From Microbacteriaceae bacterium PS02344 (GTDB taxonomy: Bacteria > Actinomycetota > Actinomycetes > Actinomycetales > Microbacteriaceae), in contig JASCNZ010000004.1 in assembly GCA_029959905.1 (NCBI GenBank), positions 1 to 64,000 of the forward strand: DNA of 64,000 nucleotides, in the 5' to 3' direction. The notes under the pieces were generated by a model. That model did not search any database and had not been told where the DNA came from. It was given only the letters and a program-made list of their open reading frames with translations. The position numbers and the translations under genes are program-made. Positions 53,033 to 61,623 of the stretch are shown here, piece after piece; positions within the stretch are counted from its first letter, which is position 1, and each line of letters begins with the position of its first letter.

Positions 53033-54016
53033 TTGGTCACCACCTCCGTGGAGTCCCCGCCGACGCCTCCCACCCGCACCGCCCGCCCCGTGCGCCCCGC
53101 GCCGAGGCCCCGCTCCCGCAGCCTCACCCGCTCGGCGGCCCCCTTCTGGCTGCTGACCCCGGCCGGCCTGATGATCGTGTTCGTCACGCTGCTGCCGATC
53201 GGGTTCCTCGTGTTCACGTCGTTCACGAACTACAACCAGCGCACGCTCTTCACCGGCGCCTTCGACATCGTGGGCTTCGACCAGTACGCCGCCGTGCTGA
53301 CCGATCGGGAGTTCTGGCTCTCGCTCCTGCGCACGCTCGTCTTCACCGCCGCCCTCGTGATCGGCAGCGTCGCCATCGGCGCCGGCATGTCGCACCTCAT
53401 GACTCGGTTGCCCTCGGCCCTGCGCCACGTGACCACGGTCGTGCTCATCCTCGCGTGGGCCATGCCGAACGTCGCCTCGTCGATCGTCTGGTCGTGGCTG
53501 TTCCAGCCCCAGTACGGGGTGATCAACTGGATGCTGACGCAACTCGGCATCTTCGGTGACATGACCAGTCGCGACTGGGCCTCCGACCCCGTCCTCGCCT
53601 GGGTGTGCATCTGGCTGCTCGTCGTGTGGGGCGCGGTGCCGTTCATCGCTCTGACGCTGTACGCGGCCGAGACCCAGGTCGCGGTCGAGTTGAAAGAGGC
53701 GGCGCGTCTCGATGGAGCATCCGAATGGCGCATCTACCGCGTCGTCGTGCTGCCGTCGATCGCCCCCACGATCCTGCTCGTCACCATGCTGTCGATCATC
53801 TGGGACTTCAACGTCTTCAACCAGATCTGGCTCATCTCCGAGGGTGGTCCAAACGGAGCGACGTCGACCCTCGGCGTGTTCACATACACGACGGCGTTCT
53901 CGGGCAACCTGCAGATCGGCGCGGGCTCGGCCATCGCCGTCGCATCGACCATCATCCTCGCGGTGCTCAGCGCCGTGTACATCCGTCAGCTCGTGCGCAC
54001 GGGAGAGGACCTCTGA
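53033..54016 (+). CDS. ABC sugar permease, MalF-type
   Basis: 327 residues, six membrane helices after a Pro/Arg-rich tail of 45. EAARLDGASEWRIYRVVVLP is the EAA loop that contacts the ATPase. No ATG lies in a sensible place; TTG 53033, seven bases after AAAGG, is the best start. No ATPase gene is near, so a shared MsiK-type ATPase elsewhere is expected, as is usual in actinobacteria. Confidence 0.9.
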   Translation: MVTTSVESPPTPPTRTARPVRPAPRPRSRSLTRSAAPFWLLTPAGLMIVFVTLLPIGFLVFTSFTNYNQRTLFTGAFDIVGFDQYAAVLTDREFWLSLLRTLVFTAALVIGSVAIGAGMSHLMTRLPSALRHVTTVVLILAWAMPNVASSIVWSWLFQPQYGVINWMLTQLGIFGDMTSRDWASDPVLAWVCIWLLVVWGAVPFIALTLYAAETQVAVELKEAARLDGASEWRIYRVVVLPSIAPTILLVTMLSIIWDFNVFNQIWLISEGGPNGATSTLGVFTYTTAFSGNLQIGAGSAIAVASTIILAVLSAVYIRQLVRTGEDL

Positions 54017-54017
54017 C

Positions 54018-54872
54018 ATGACCACCCGAACCCGCCGCCTGCGGCGTCTTCCCTGGATCAGCAGCAGCATCGCCATCGTCTTCTGCATCGTGTGGGCGTT
54101 CCCCGTCTACTGGATGGTCAATACGGCGTTCAAGCCCCGCTCCGAGATGCTCAGCAGCACCCCGCACTTCTTCCCCGAGGCCCCCACGTTCGACAACTTC
54201 GTCACCGCGATCGGCAGCGGCCAGTTCCTCGTCTACCTGCAGAACTCGGTGATCGTCGTCGCCGGTGCCGTGATCCTCGCGATCGTGCTCAGCATCTTCG
54301 CCGCCGCGGCGCTGTCGCGCTTCCGGTTCCGCGGGCGCCGGGCCATCCTCGTGCTCATCCTCATCGTGCAGATGCTTCCCGGCACCGCCCTGCTCATCCC
54401 GCAGTTCCTCATCTTCAACTCGATGGGTCTGCTCGGCACGTACTGGGGCCTGATCTTCGCCTACGTCGCCAGCGTGCTGCCGTTCTCGATCTGGGTGATG
54501 CGCGGCTTCTTCCTCGCCATCCCGATCGAGATCGATGAGGCCGCCCGCATCGACGGAGCCTCCACGTGGCAGGTGCTCACGAAGGTGCTGTTCCCGCTCG
54601 TCATGCCGGGCATCGTGTCGAGCAGCGTCTTCGCGTTCATCGCCGCGTGGAACGACTACATCGTCGCGTTCACGTTCATGAAGGACCAGGCGAACTACAC
54701 CCTCCCGGTGTGGCTGAACTCGTTCACCGTGTCGGTGGGCGGCGAACTCGGCACCGACTACGGCGGGCAGATGGCCGCCGCGACGCTGTTCTCGCTGCCC
54801 GTGGTCGTGTTCTTCATGATCATCCAGCGCAACCTCGTCACCGGCATGTCAGCCGGCGCCGTCAAGGGCTGA
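54018..54872 (+). CDS. ABC sugar permease, MalG-type
   Basis: 284 residues, six helices; EAA loop EIDEAARIDGASTWQVLTKV; C-terminal NLVTGMSAGAVKG as in MalG-like subunits. ATG 54018 follows GGGAGAGGAC and starts one base after the previous stop. Confidence 0.92.
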   Translation: MTTRTRRLRRLPWISSSIAIVFCIVWAFPVYWMVNTAFKPRSEMLSSTPHFFPEAPTFDNFVTAIGSGQFLVYLQNSVIVVAGAVILAIVLSIFAAAALSRFRFRGRRAILVLILIVQMLPGTALLIPQFLIFNSMGLLGTYWGLIFAYVASVLPFSIWVMRGFFLAIPIEIDEAARIDGASTWQVLTKVLFPLVMPGIVSSSVFAFIAAWNDYIVAFTFMKDQANYTLPVWLNSFTVSVGGELGTDYGGQMAAATLFSLPVVVFFMIIQRNLVTGMSAGAVKG

Positions 54873-54881
54873 GCGCGACCG

Positions 54882-56060
54882 ATGACCCAGGCACTCCCCG
54901 GCGAGGAACCGGGCTCGACGCCGGAGCCCGCCGGGGGACAATGGGCTGTGGCCGATCTCCGCATCACGACCAAGGCGCTCCCCGAGCACAATCGCGTGCG
55001 CAACAGGGCGATGCTGCTGCAGACGCTCTTCCACGAGGGTCCGCGCAGCCGCGCCGACATCGCTCGGGGGTCTGGGCTCAACAAGGTCACCGTCTCGACG
55101 ATCGTGGGCGAACTCATCGCGCAGGGCATCCTGGTCGAGGCCGGGCAGTCGGCCGACGTGCGCGTCGGCAAACCCGCGACTCTCGTGGCGATCGACGACG
55201 ATTCCCGATCGGTGATCAGCCTCGACCTCAGCGACGCCCTGTCGTTCCGCGGCGCGGTGATGAACCTGCGCGGCCAGGTGTCGCACCAGCGCGACGTCGC
55301 GATGATCACGGAACGGGGCGATGCCGCGGTCGCACGCGTCGTGGAACTGGCCGGTGAGCTCCTCTCCGAAGCGCCCGCCGCCGTTCTCGGGATCGGCGTC
55401 GGCAGCCCGGGCATGGTGGATCGTGCGGGTGTCGTGCGCTTCGCGCCGCACCTCGGATGGTTCGACACCGACCTGCGCGGGGCGCTGGCCGAGCGCTTCG
55501 GAGTTCCCGTGCATGTCGTCAACGACGCGAACGGCATGGCGCTCGCGGTGCACACCTTCCGCGACAACGACGGGCGGAGCATCCTGGTCGTCACCATCCA
55601 GCGCGGTGCGGGCGCCGGGCTCATCGTCGGCGAGACCCTGGTCGACGGGGTCGATTTCGCTGCCGGGGAGATCGGCCATGTCGTGGTCGATCCGCGCCGT
55701 GAGACGAGCTGCCTGTGCGGTCGATCCGGATGCCTCGACTCCATCGTCGCGGTGCCGCAGATGCGGCGACGTCTCGGCGCGGGGGAGGACCGCGACGTCG
55801 TCATCGCGGACGCCGCGGAGGCGCTCGGCGCGGCCCTGGCGCCGATCATCTCGGTGCTCGGCGCGACGCACGTCGTGCTCGTCGGGCCGGAGGACATCCT
55901 CGACGAGGGGTTCGCGGCCGGCACCCGCGCACATCTCACCGAGCGCACCCTGCCCACCACGACCAGCACCATCAGCGTCGACATCGGATCGGACGGCGGA
56001 CTGCTCGCCCTGCAGGGACCCCTCGTCGCCGTGCTCTCGGCAGAGCTGGGCATCTCGTGA
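54882..56060 (+). CDS. ROK-family regulator (first of a tandem pair)
   Basis: 392 residues. N-terminal winged helix (RNRAMLLQTLFHEGPRSRAD, GLNKVTVSTIVGELIAQGI), then a sugar-kinase-like ROK fold: GVGSPGMVDRAG, VVNDANGMALA, AAGEIGHVVVDP and the zinc site CLCGRSGCLDS. Ten bases after the permease gene, so part of the operon. Likely senses N-acetylglucosamine or its phosphate like NagC (inference). About 30 extra N-terminal residues compared with its neighbour. Confidence 0.88.
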   Translation: MTQALPGEEPGSTPEPAGGQWAVADLRITTKALPEHNRVRNRAMLLQTLFHEGPRSRADIARGSGLNKVTVSTIVGELIAQGILVEAGQSADVRVGKPATLVAIDDDSRSVISLDLSDALSFRGAVMNLRGQVSHQRDVAMITERGDAAVARVVELAGELLSEAPAAVLGIGVGSPGMVDRAGVVRFAPHLGWFDTDLRGALAERFGVPVHVVNDANGMALAVHTFRDNDGRSILVVTIQRGAGAGLIVGETLVDGVDFAAGEIGHVVVDPRRETSCLCGRSGCLDSIVAVPQMRRRLGAGEDRDVVIADAAEALGAALAPIISVLGATHVVLVGPEDILDEGFAAGTRAHLTERTLPTTTSTISVDIGSDGGLLALQGPLVAVLSAELGIS

Positions 56061-57154
56061 GCGAGAAGGCGCTGCCCGAGCATGCGCGACAGGTGAACCG
56101 GTCGTTGATCCTCCGCACGCTGTTCCGCTGCGAGGCGATGAGCCGCGCCGACCTCGCGCGCGCCACCGGCCTCACCCGCGTCAGCGTGTCGCGCATCGTC
56201 GACGACCTCGGTGCCGAGGGACTCGTGCGCGAGACGGGGCCGAGTCCCGAGGGCAGGGTGGGTAAGCCGAGCACTCTCATCGCGCTCAACCCGGATGCCT
56301 ACCACGTCGTCAGCCTCGATCTCTCGGCCTACGCCGAGCTGACCGGCGCCATCATGAACCTCGATGGTGACGTCGTGCACACCATGACGGTGCCCACCCG
56401 CGGAGCGCGGGGCACCGCTCTGCTCGACAAGGTGTGCGATCTCGCGGCGGCACTCGTGAAGCGCTCGACCGTTCGAGTGCTCGGGGTGGGTATCGGCTCG
56501 CCCGGCGTCGTCGGAGCCGATGGCGTGGTGCGCGAGGCCGTCGCCTTCCACTGGCACGACCTCGACGTCGCCGCGGCCGTGTCGGCGATCGTCCCGGTGC
56601 CCGTGCACATCGCCAACGACGCCAACGCCGCGGCGCTCGCCGCCCGCACGTACGGGCAGCCCAGCGCCGAGGATCTCGCGCTCGTGCGCATCGGCCAGGG
56701 CATCGGCAGCGGGGTGATCGTCGGCGGGATGCTGGTCACCGGGCCCCGGTACACGGCCGGGGAGATCGGCCACGTGCTCGTCGAACCGGGGGGCGAGGTG
56801 TGTCGCTGCGGACGGCGCGGATGTCTCGAGGTCGTCGCGGCCGTGCCCTACGTGCGGCAGCGTCTGGCCGACGACCCGTCCTCGGCGTCGGAGGTGCTCT
56901 CGAGGGCGGGGCGCGCGCTGGGCGAGGTGATGAGCCCCGTGGTCGCCGCCCTGGGCCTCGAACAGGTCGTCGTGTCGGGGCCGCTCGACATCGTGGGCGG
57001 CGTGTTCCTCGACGAGATGCGGGCTGCCATCGACCTGCATTCCCTCGCGATCGTCACAGACGACCTCGAGGTACGGGTGGCCGTGCGCGGTGATGACATC
57101 GTGCTGCTCGGCGGCACGGCGCTCGTGATCGCCGAGGAGCTCGGCATCCGCTGA
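56057..57154 (+). CDS. ROK-family regulator (second of a tandem pair)
   Basis: 365 residues, clear paralogue of the preceding protein: ALPEHARQVNRSLILRTLF against ALPEHNRVRNRAMLLQTLF, and RVGKPSTLIALN against RVGKPATLVAID. Winged helix GLTRVSVSRIVDDLGAEGLV; IANDANAAALAA; GEIGHVLVEPGG; zinc site CRCGRRGCLEV. GTG 56057 overlaps the previous stop (GTGA). Confidence 0.88.
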   Translation: MSEKALPEHARQVNRSLILRTLFRCEAMSRADLARATGLTRVSVSRIVDDLGAEGLVRETGPSPEGRVGKPSTLIALNPDAYHVVSLDLSAYAELTGAIMNLDGDVVHTMTVPTRGARGTALLDKVCDLAAALVKRSTVRVLGVGIGSPGVVGADGVVREAVAFHWHDLDVAAAVSAIVPVPVHIANDANAAALAARTYGQPSAEDLALVRIGQGIGSGVIVGGMLVTGPRYTAGEIGHVLVEPGGEVCRCGRRGCLEVVAAVPYVRQRLADDPSSASEVLSRAGRALGEVMSPVVAALGLEQVVVSGPLDIVGGVFLDEMRAAIDLHSLAIVTDDLEVRVAVRGDDIVLLGGTALVIAEELGIR

Positions 57155-57189
57155 TCCGGCTCCGCGCCGACTGACCCCGCGCCCGAGTC

Positions 57190-57255
57190 CTCGCAGATCT
57201 GCACGATCACGCAGGACCAGGACGGTATCGCTGCGTGAATCTGCAGATCTGCGAG
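57190..57255. repeat. nested palindrome, CGCAGATCTGC type (copy 5)
   Basis: 25-base arms (57190-57214 and 57231-57255) pair at 22 positions, starting CTCGCAGATCTGCA; loop of 16. Between the convergent ROK and purQ genes. Confidence 0.88.
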
Positions 57256-57278
57256 ATTCTGCGGGAGGTCCCGCGCGC

Positions 57279-57986
57279 TTACGCGGCGACGCGGGCGACC
57301 GCGGCGATCGCGCTCGCGAAGAAGCCGACGCCGTCGATGCCGGAGCGCATCGCGGCGGAGGTGTTCGGGCCGAAGCCGGCCTCGGTGGCGTGCTCGGGGT
57401 GCGGCATGAGCCCCACGACGTTGCCCGCCTCGTTCGTGATGCCGGCGATGTCGCGCAGCGAGCCGTTCGGGTTGACGCCCGCGTAGCGGAAGGCCACGAG
57501 CCCTTCGCCCTCGATGCGGTCGAGGGTCTGCTCGTCGGCGATGTACCCGCCGTCGGCGTTCTTCAACGGGATGACGATCTCCTGCCCGCGGCGGAACTCG
57601 TTCGTCCACGCGGTGTCGGAGTTCTCGACGACCAGGCGCTGGTCGCGACGGATGAAGTGCTGGTGGCTGTTGCGGATGAGTCCGCCGGGCAGCAGGTGCG
57701 ACTCGACGAGCATCTGGAAGCCGTTGCAGATGCCGAGCACGGGCATGCCCTTCGCCGCCGCATCCTTGACCTCGGCCATGATCGGCGAGAGCGCTGCGAT
57801 GGCACCCGCACGCAGGTAGTCGCCGTAACTGAAGCCACCGGGCAGCACGAGCGCGTCGACCCCGTCGAGATCGTGCGAGCCGTGCCACAGGGCGACGGGC
57901 TCGGCGCCGGCGATGCGCACGGCGCGCTGCGCGTCGCGATCGTCGAGCGAGCCCGGGAAGGTGACGACGCCGATGCGGACGGTCAC
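57279..57986 (-). CDS. purQ: PurQ, FGAM synthase glutaminase subunit
   Basis: 235 residues. Class I glutamine amidotransferase: [34 protein letters not shown], nucleophile Cys87 in [10 protein letters not shown] and MPHPEHA for the His/Glu pair. Releases ammonia for PurL in purine synthesis. Its start overlaps the purS stop by four bases; PurL is not in the window. Confidence 0.95.
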   Translation of the reverse strand: MTVRIGVVTFPGSLDDRDAQRAVRIAGAEPVALWHGSHDLDGVDALVLPGGFSYGDYLRAGAIAALSPIMAEVKDAAAKGMPVLGICNGFQMLVESHLLPGGLIRNSHQHFIRRDQRLVVENSDTAWTNEFRRGQEIVIPLKNADGGYIADEQTLDRIEGEGLVAFRYAGVNPNGSLRDIAGITNEAGNVVGLMPHPEHATEAGFGPNTSAAMRSGIDGVGFFASAIAAVARVAA

Positions 57987-58231
57987 TCGACGACCTCGAT
58001 GCCCACGACGTCTTCGATCACCTGGTTCGAGAGCACCTCGTCGGCGATGCGGCGGGTCTCGGCGAGCAGCTCGTCGGTGACCTCGCCTTCGACCGTGAGC
58101 TCGAAGCGCTTGCCGATGCGCACATCGGTGAAGCCCTCGACGCCGAGTCGGGCGAATGCGCCGGTGACGGCCTTCCCCTGCGGGTCGAGCAGTTCGGACT
58201 TGGGCATGACGTCGACGACGATGGTGGGCAT
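57983..58231 (-). CDS. purS: PurS, FGAM synthase small subunit
   Basis: 82 residues: [40 protein letters not shown] and the C-terminal [14 protein letters not shown]. It bridges PurQ and PurL. ATG 58231 follows GGAG. Confidence 0.95.
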   Translation of the reverse strand: MPTIVVDVMPKSELLDPQGKAVTGAFARLGVEGFTDVRIGKRFELTVEGEVTDELLAETRRIADEVLSNQVIEDVVGIEVVE

Positions 58232-58324
58232 GAACGGCTCCAGAAGTCGCGGGAGGGCTGGCGCGATCAGTCTACCGTCCCGGGCGGGTCGCCCCGCCGC
58301 GGGCTGCGGCGTCGATCGCGCGGC

Positions 58325-58855
58325 TCAGGCGTGGAAGACGGTGTGCAGGTCGCCGATCAGGTCGCGGCCGCCGAGGCCGTCGATCTCGAACAGCACCGAG
58401 ATGCCGGTGACGTGGCTGCCGAGGCGCTCGACGAGCTGCCGGCCCGCAGCCAGCGTTCCTCCGGTCGCAAGTACGTCGTCGATCAGCAGCACGCGCGAGC
58501 CCGCGGGCAGGTCGTCGTGCATCTCGATCGTCGCGGTGCCGTACTCGAGCGCGTAGTCGACGGATGCCGCGGGGCGGGGCAGCTTACCGGCCTTGCGGAT
58601 CGGGACGAGCCCCACGCCGGCGGCGATCGCGGCGGCGCTCGCGAGGATGAACCCGCGGGCCTCGATCCCCGCGATGACGTCGAACTGCCCGGCGAACGGT
58701 TCGATGATCGCCTCGGTGGTGACGCGCAGCGCCTCGGCGTCGGCGAGCAGGGGCGTGATGTCGCGGAAGACGATCCCGGGCTCGGGGTAGTCGGGCACGC
58801 TCCGGATCAGGGCTTCGGCGCGGCGGAGGGCGGGGGAGAGTTCGGCTTCGGGCAC
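58325..58855 (-). CDS. apt: adenine phosphoribosyltransferase
   Basis: 176 residues. PEPGIVFRDITPLLADAEAL, GIEARGFILASAAAIAAGVG, PRPP loop VLLIDDVLATGGTLAAG. Salvages adenine to AMP. GTG 58855 has TACCCT six bases upstream, so leaderless. On the same strand as purS/purQ with a 93-base gap, possibly one transcript. Confidence 0.93.
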   Translation of the reverse strand: MPEAELSPALRRAEALIRSVPDYPEPGIVFRDITPLLADAEALRVTTEAIIEPFAGQFDVIAGIEARGFILASAAAIAAGVGLVPIRKAGKLPRPAASVDYALEYGTATIEMHDDLPAGSRVLLIDDVLATGGTLAAGRQLVERLGSHVTGISVLFEIDGLGGRDLIGDLHTVFHA

Positions 58856-59005
58856 CGAGCAAGGGTACCCCTCGGTGCCGCCGCGACCCGAACTCAGGAC
58901 AACCGGCGCCCTGAGCCGCGTTCCGGAACTGGACGGGCCGATCAGCGCTCGTCAGTCGCGAGTTCGCGTCGGAGCGGGGCGGTGCCTCGGTGCGGAGAGT
59001 GGCTC

Positions 59006-59062
59006 TTGACACGTTTGGGAGCGCTCCCATACAGTGGCCGAAACGTCGTGGGAGCGCTCCCA
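59006..59062 (+). promoter_or_regulatory. cellobiose operon promoter with two CebR operators
   Basis: TGGGAGCGCTCCCA occurs perfectly at 59016-59029 and 59049-59062, 33 bases apart (three helical turns). This is the CebR site known from Streptomyces. The first lies between TTGACA (59006-59011) and a -10 TACAGT (59030-59035, 18-base spacing); the second just downstream. The remaining spacer to 59168 and the 58868-59005 stretch hold no gene; the latter has a small CTCAGG/CCTGAG hairpin. Confidence 0.92.
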
Positions 59063-59168
59063 CCGAAGGGCTTCGCACCATCGGTCATCGGGACGCACCG
59101 CCTCTGCACGACCCTCTGCACGACCTCCCGCGCCACCCACCCCGCACCACCTCACAAAGGAGTGAACA

Positions 59169-60476
59169 GTGAACGCACGCGCCCGCCACCGGGTACTCAT
59201 CACCGCCGCCGTGGCATCCGCCTCGGCCCTCGCCCTCGCCGGCTGCGCCGGAGGGACCAGCGACGGTCAGGCCGGAGCCGACGAGAAGATCACCCTGACC
59301 GTCACCACATTCGGCACCTTCGGCTACGACGACCTGTACGACGAGTACGAGCAAGCGCACCCGAACATCACCATCGAGGCGACGAACATCGACACGGGCG
59401 GCAACGCCCGCACCGACGCCTTCACCAAGATCGCCGCCGGCTCGGGCCTCAGCGACATCGTCGCGATCGAGGAGGGATGGCTCGGCGCCGTCATGGACGT
59501 CTCCGACACCTTCGTCGACCTGCGCGACTACGGCATCGAGGACCGCAAGGACGACTGGGTCGACTGGAAGTACGGACAGGCGACGGATGCCGAGGGCCGG
59601 GTCATCGGTTACGGCACCGACATCGGCCCCTCGGGCATCTGCTACAACGGCGCCGCGTTCGAGGCAGCGGGTCTGCCGAGCGACCGTGAATCTGTCGCAG
59701 CTCTGCTCGAGGGCGACTGGGAGAACTACTTCCAGGTCGGCGCCGACTACACCGCGGCGACCGGCAAGGCCTGGTACGACCACTCCGGCTTCGTCTGGAA
59801 CGCGATGGTGAACCAGCTCGAAGAGGGCTACTACACCTCCGACGGCGAGCTGAACGTCGAGGGCAACGCCGAGCTGCAGGAGCGCTTCGAGCTTCTCGGT
59901 GCGGCGACCGAGGGCGGCCAGTCGGCCGCGCAGACCGCCTGGGACTGGAACGGCGGCAAGTCGTTCGTCGACGGCACCTTCGCCACGTTCGTGTGCCCGG
60001 GGTGGATGCTCGGCGTCGTGCAGGGTCAGGTCGAGGCCGGCGGCGGCGACGCGTCGACGGGCTGGGACTTCGCCGACGTCTTCCCGGGTGGCGCGGCCAA
60101 CTGGGGCGGTGCGTTCCTGTCGATCCCCGAGAGCTCGCAGCACAAGGAGGCGGCGGCCGACCTCGCCGACTGGCTGACGCAGCCCGAGCAGCAGGTGAAG
60201 CAGTCGGCCGCGGCCGGCAACTTCCCCTCGACCGTCGAGGCCCAGGAGTCGCTGGCCTCCGATGCGACCCCGAACGCCTTCTTCAACGACGCCCCGACGG
60301 GCGCGATCCTCGCCGCGCGGGCGAAGGGCGTGGTCGCGCAGTTCAAGGGTGCGGACGACTCGGTCATCCAGGAGAACGTCTTCGGCCCGGCACTCACCGC
60401 TCTCGACCGCGGCGAGACCGACACCGAGGGCGCCTGGAAGCAGGCCCTGTCCCTCCTCGACGAACTGGTCGGCTGA
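59169..60476 (+). CDS. cebE: CebE-like cellobiose-binding lipoprotein
   Basis: 435 residues, family 1 solute-binding protein with lipoprotein signal LALAGCAGG (Cys26). LTVTTFGTFGYDDLYDEYEQ, FTKIAAGSGLSDIVAIEEGW, GPSGICYNGAAFEAAGLP and TFVCPGWMLGVVQGQ. GTG start follows AAAGGAG. The twin CebR operators and downstream GH1 beta-glucosidase support cellobiose or cello-oligosaccharide as ligand. Confidence 0.88.
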   Translation: MNARARHRVLITAAVASASALALAGCAGGTSDGQAGADEKITLTVTTFGTFGYDDLYDEYEQAHPNITIEATNIDTGGNARTDAFTKIAAGSGLSDIVAIEEGWLGAVMDVSDTFVDLRDYGIEDRKDDWVDWKYGQATDAEGRVIGYGTDIGPSGICYNGAAFEAAGLPSDRESVAALLEGDWENYFQVGADYTAATGKAWYDHSGFVWNAMVNQLEEGYYTSDGELNVEGNAELQERFELLGAATEGGQSAAQTAWDWNGGKSFVDGTFATFVCPGWMLGVVQGQVEAGGGDASTGWDFADVFPGGAANWGGAFLSIPESSQHKEAAADLADWLTQPEQQVKQSAAAGNFPSTVEAQESLASDATPNAFFNDAPTGAILAARAKGVVAQFKGADDSVIQENVFGPALTALDRGETDTEGAWKQALSLLDELVG

Positions 60477-60487
60477 CCCCGGCCCCC

Positions 60488-60545
60488 TTCCCGTCGCAGT
60501 TTCCATCGGTCGCGCCCGCGCGCGCCGACGGGAACCGCGACGGGA
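60488..60545. repeat. nested palindrome, TTCCCGTCGC type (copy 2)
   Basis: 22-base arms from TTCCCGTCGC (60488) and ending GCGACGGGA (60545) pair at 18 positions; loop of 15. It is in the gap between the binding-protein and permease genes, where a stem-loop could stabilise the 5' message or reduce read-through. Confidence 0.8.
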
Positions 60546-60573
60546 GCACCGGATCCTGGATGAGGACAGCACC

Positions 60574-61623
60574 ATGACTCTCACTGCACCGCCTGCGCAG
60601 GCGCAGACGGCGACGGCATCGGAGACCACCCCGGATGCCCGCCCCCGGCGCTCCTGGCGCCACCGGGCCTCGCGGTTCGACCAGCGGGCCTCGCCGTACC
60701 TCTACATCTCGCCGTTCTTCCTGCTGTTCGGTCTCGTCGGCCTCTTCCCGCTGCTGTACACGGTCTACGTCGCCGTGCACGAGTGGGACCTGCTGAAGGG
60801 CGAGGGCGGCTTCGTCGGCCTCGGCAACTTCGTCGAGATCCTCGGCGACGGCATGTTCTGGAACTCGATCCGCAACACGCTGAGCATCTTCCTGCTCTCC
60901 GCCATTCCCCAGCTCGGCGTCGCCCTCGCGATCGCCGCGCTGCTCGACCGCGGGCTGCGGGCCCCGACGTTCTGGCGCATGAGCGTGCTCATCCCGTTCG
61001 TGGTGACCCCGGTGGCGGTCGCGATCATCTTCTCGAGCGTCTTCAATGAGGCCGACGGGCTGGCCAACAACCTGCTCAACCTCGTCGGCATCGCCCATCA
61101 GCAGTGGAAGCACGACACCCTGCTGTCGCACCTCGCCATCGCGATCATGGTGAACTTCCGCTGGACGGGATACAACGCGCTCATCCTGCTCGCGGCGATG
61201 CAGTCCGTACCACGTGACCTCTACGAGTCGGCGGCTCTCGACGGCGCGGGTGCCGTGCGCCGCTTCTTCTCGATCACGATCCCGACGATCCGCCCCACGC
61301 TCATCTTCGTCGTCATCACGGCGACGATCGGCGGGCTGCAGATCTTCGCCGAGCCCCGGCTCTTCGACGTGTCGACCGCCGGCGGCATCGGCGGCAGCGA
61401 TCGGCAGTTCCAGACGACGGTCCTGTTCCTGTGGGAGCTCGCCTTCTTCCGTCGGGACCTCGGCGAGGCATCCGCCGTCGCGATCCTGTTGTTCCTGCTG
61501 ATCGTCGGCATCGGCGTGATCAACTTCCTCATCTCGCGGCGCATCGCCACGGGGGATGCCGCCACCAGCCGTCGCGCGCGCCGTCGTGCCGCGCGCACCC
61601 GCGTCGAGGAGGACGCCCGATGA
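60574..61623 (+). CDS. cebF: CebF-like ABC sugar permease
   Basis: 349 residues, six helices; EAA loop LYESAALDGAGAVRRFFSIT; long Ala/Arg-rich N-terminal tail and basic C-terminus. ATG 60574 after GAGGAC. Four-base overlap with the next permease. Confidence 0.9.
   Translation: MTLTAPPAQAQTATASETTPDARPRRSWRHRASRFDQRASPYLYISPFFLLFGLVGLFPLLYTVYVAVHEWDLLKGEGGFVGLGNFVEILGDGMFWNSIRNTLSIFLLSAIPQLGVALAIAALLDRGLRAPTFWRMSVLIPFVVTPVAVAIIFSSVFNEADGLANNLLNLVGIAHQQWKHDTLLSHLAIAIMVNFRWTGYNALILLAAMQSVPRDLYESAALDGAGAVRRFFSITIPTIRPTLIFVVITATIGGLQIFAEPRLFDVSTAGGIGGSDRQFQTTVLFLWELAFFRRDLGEASAVAILLFLLIVGIGVINFLISRRIATGDAATSRRARRRAARTRVEEDAR

Noticed and set aside
35789-57255. Insertion-sequence ends or MITEs
   Set aside because: Copies differ in arm sequence, show no target-site duplications and no transposase occurs in the window.
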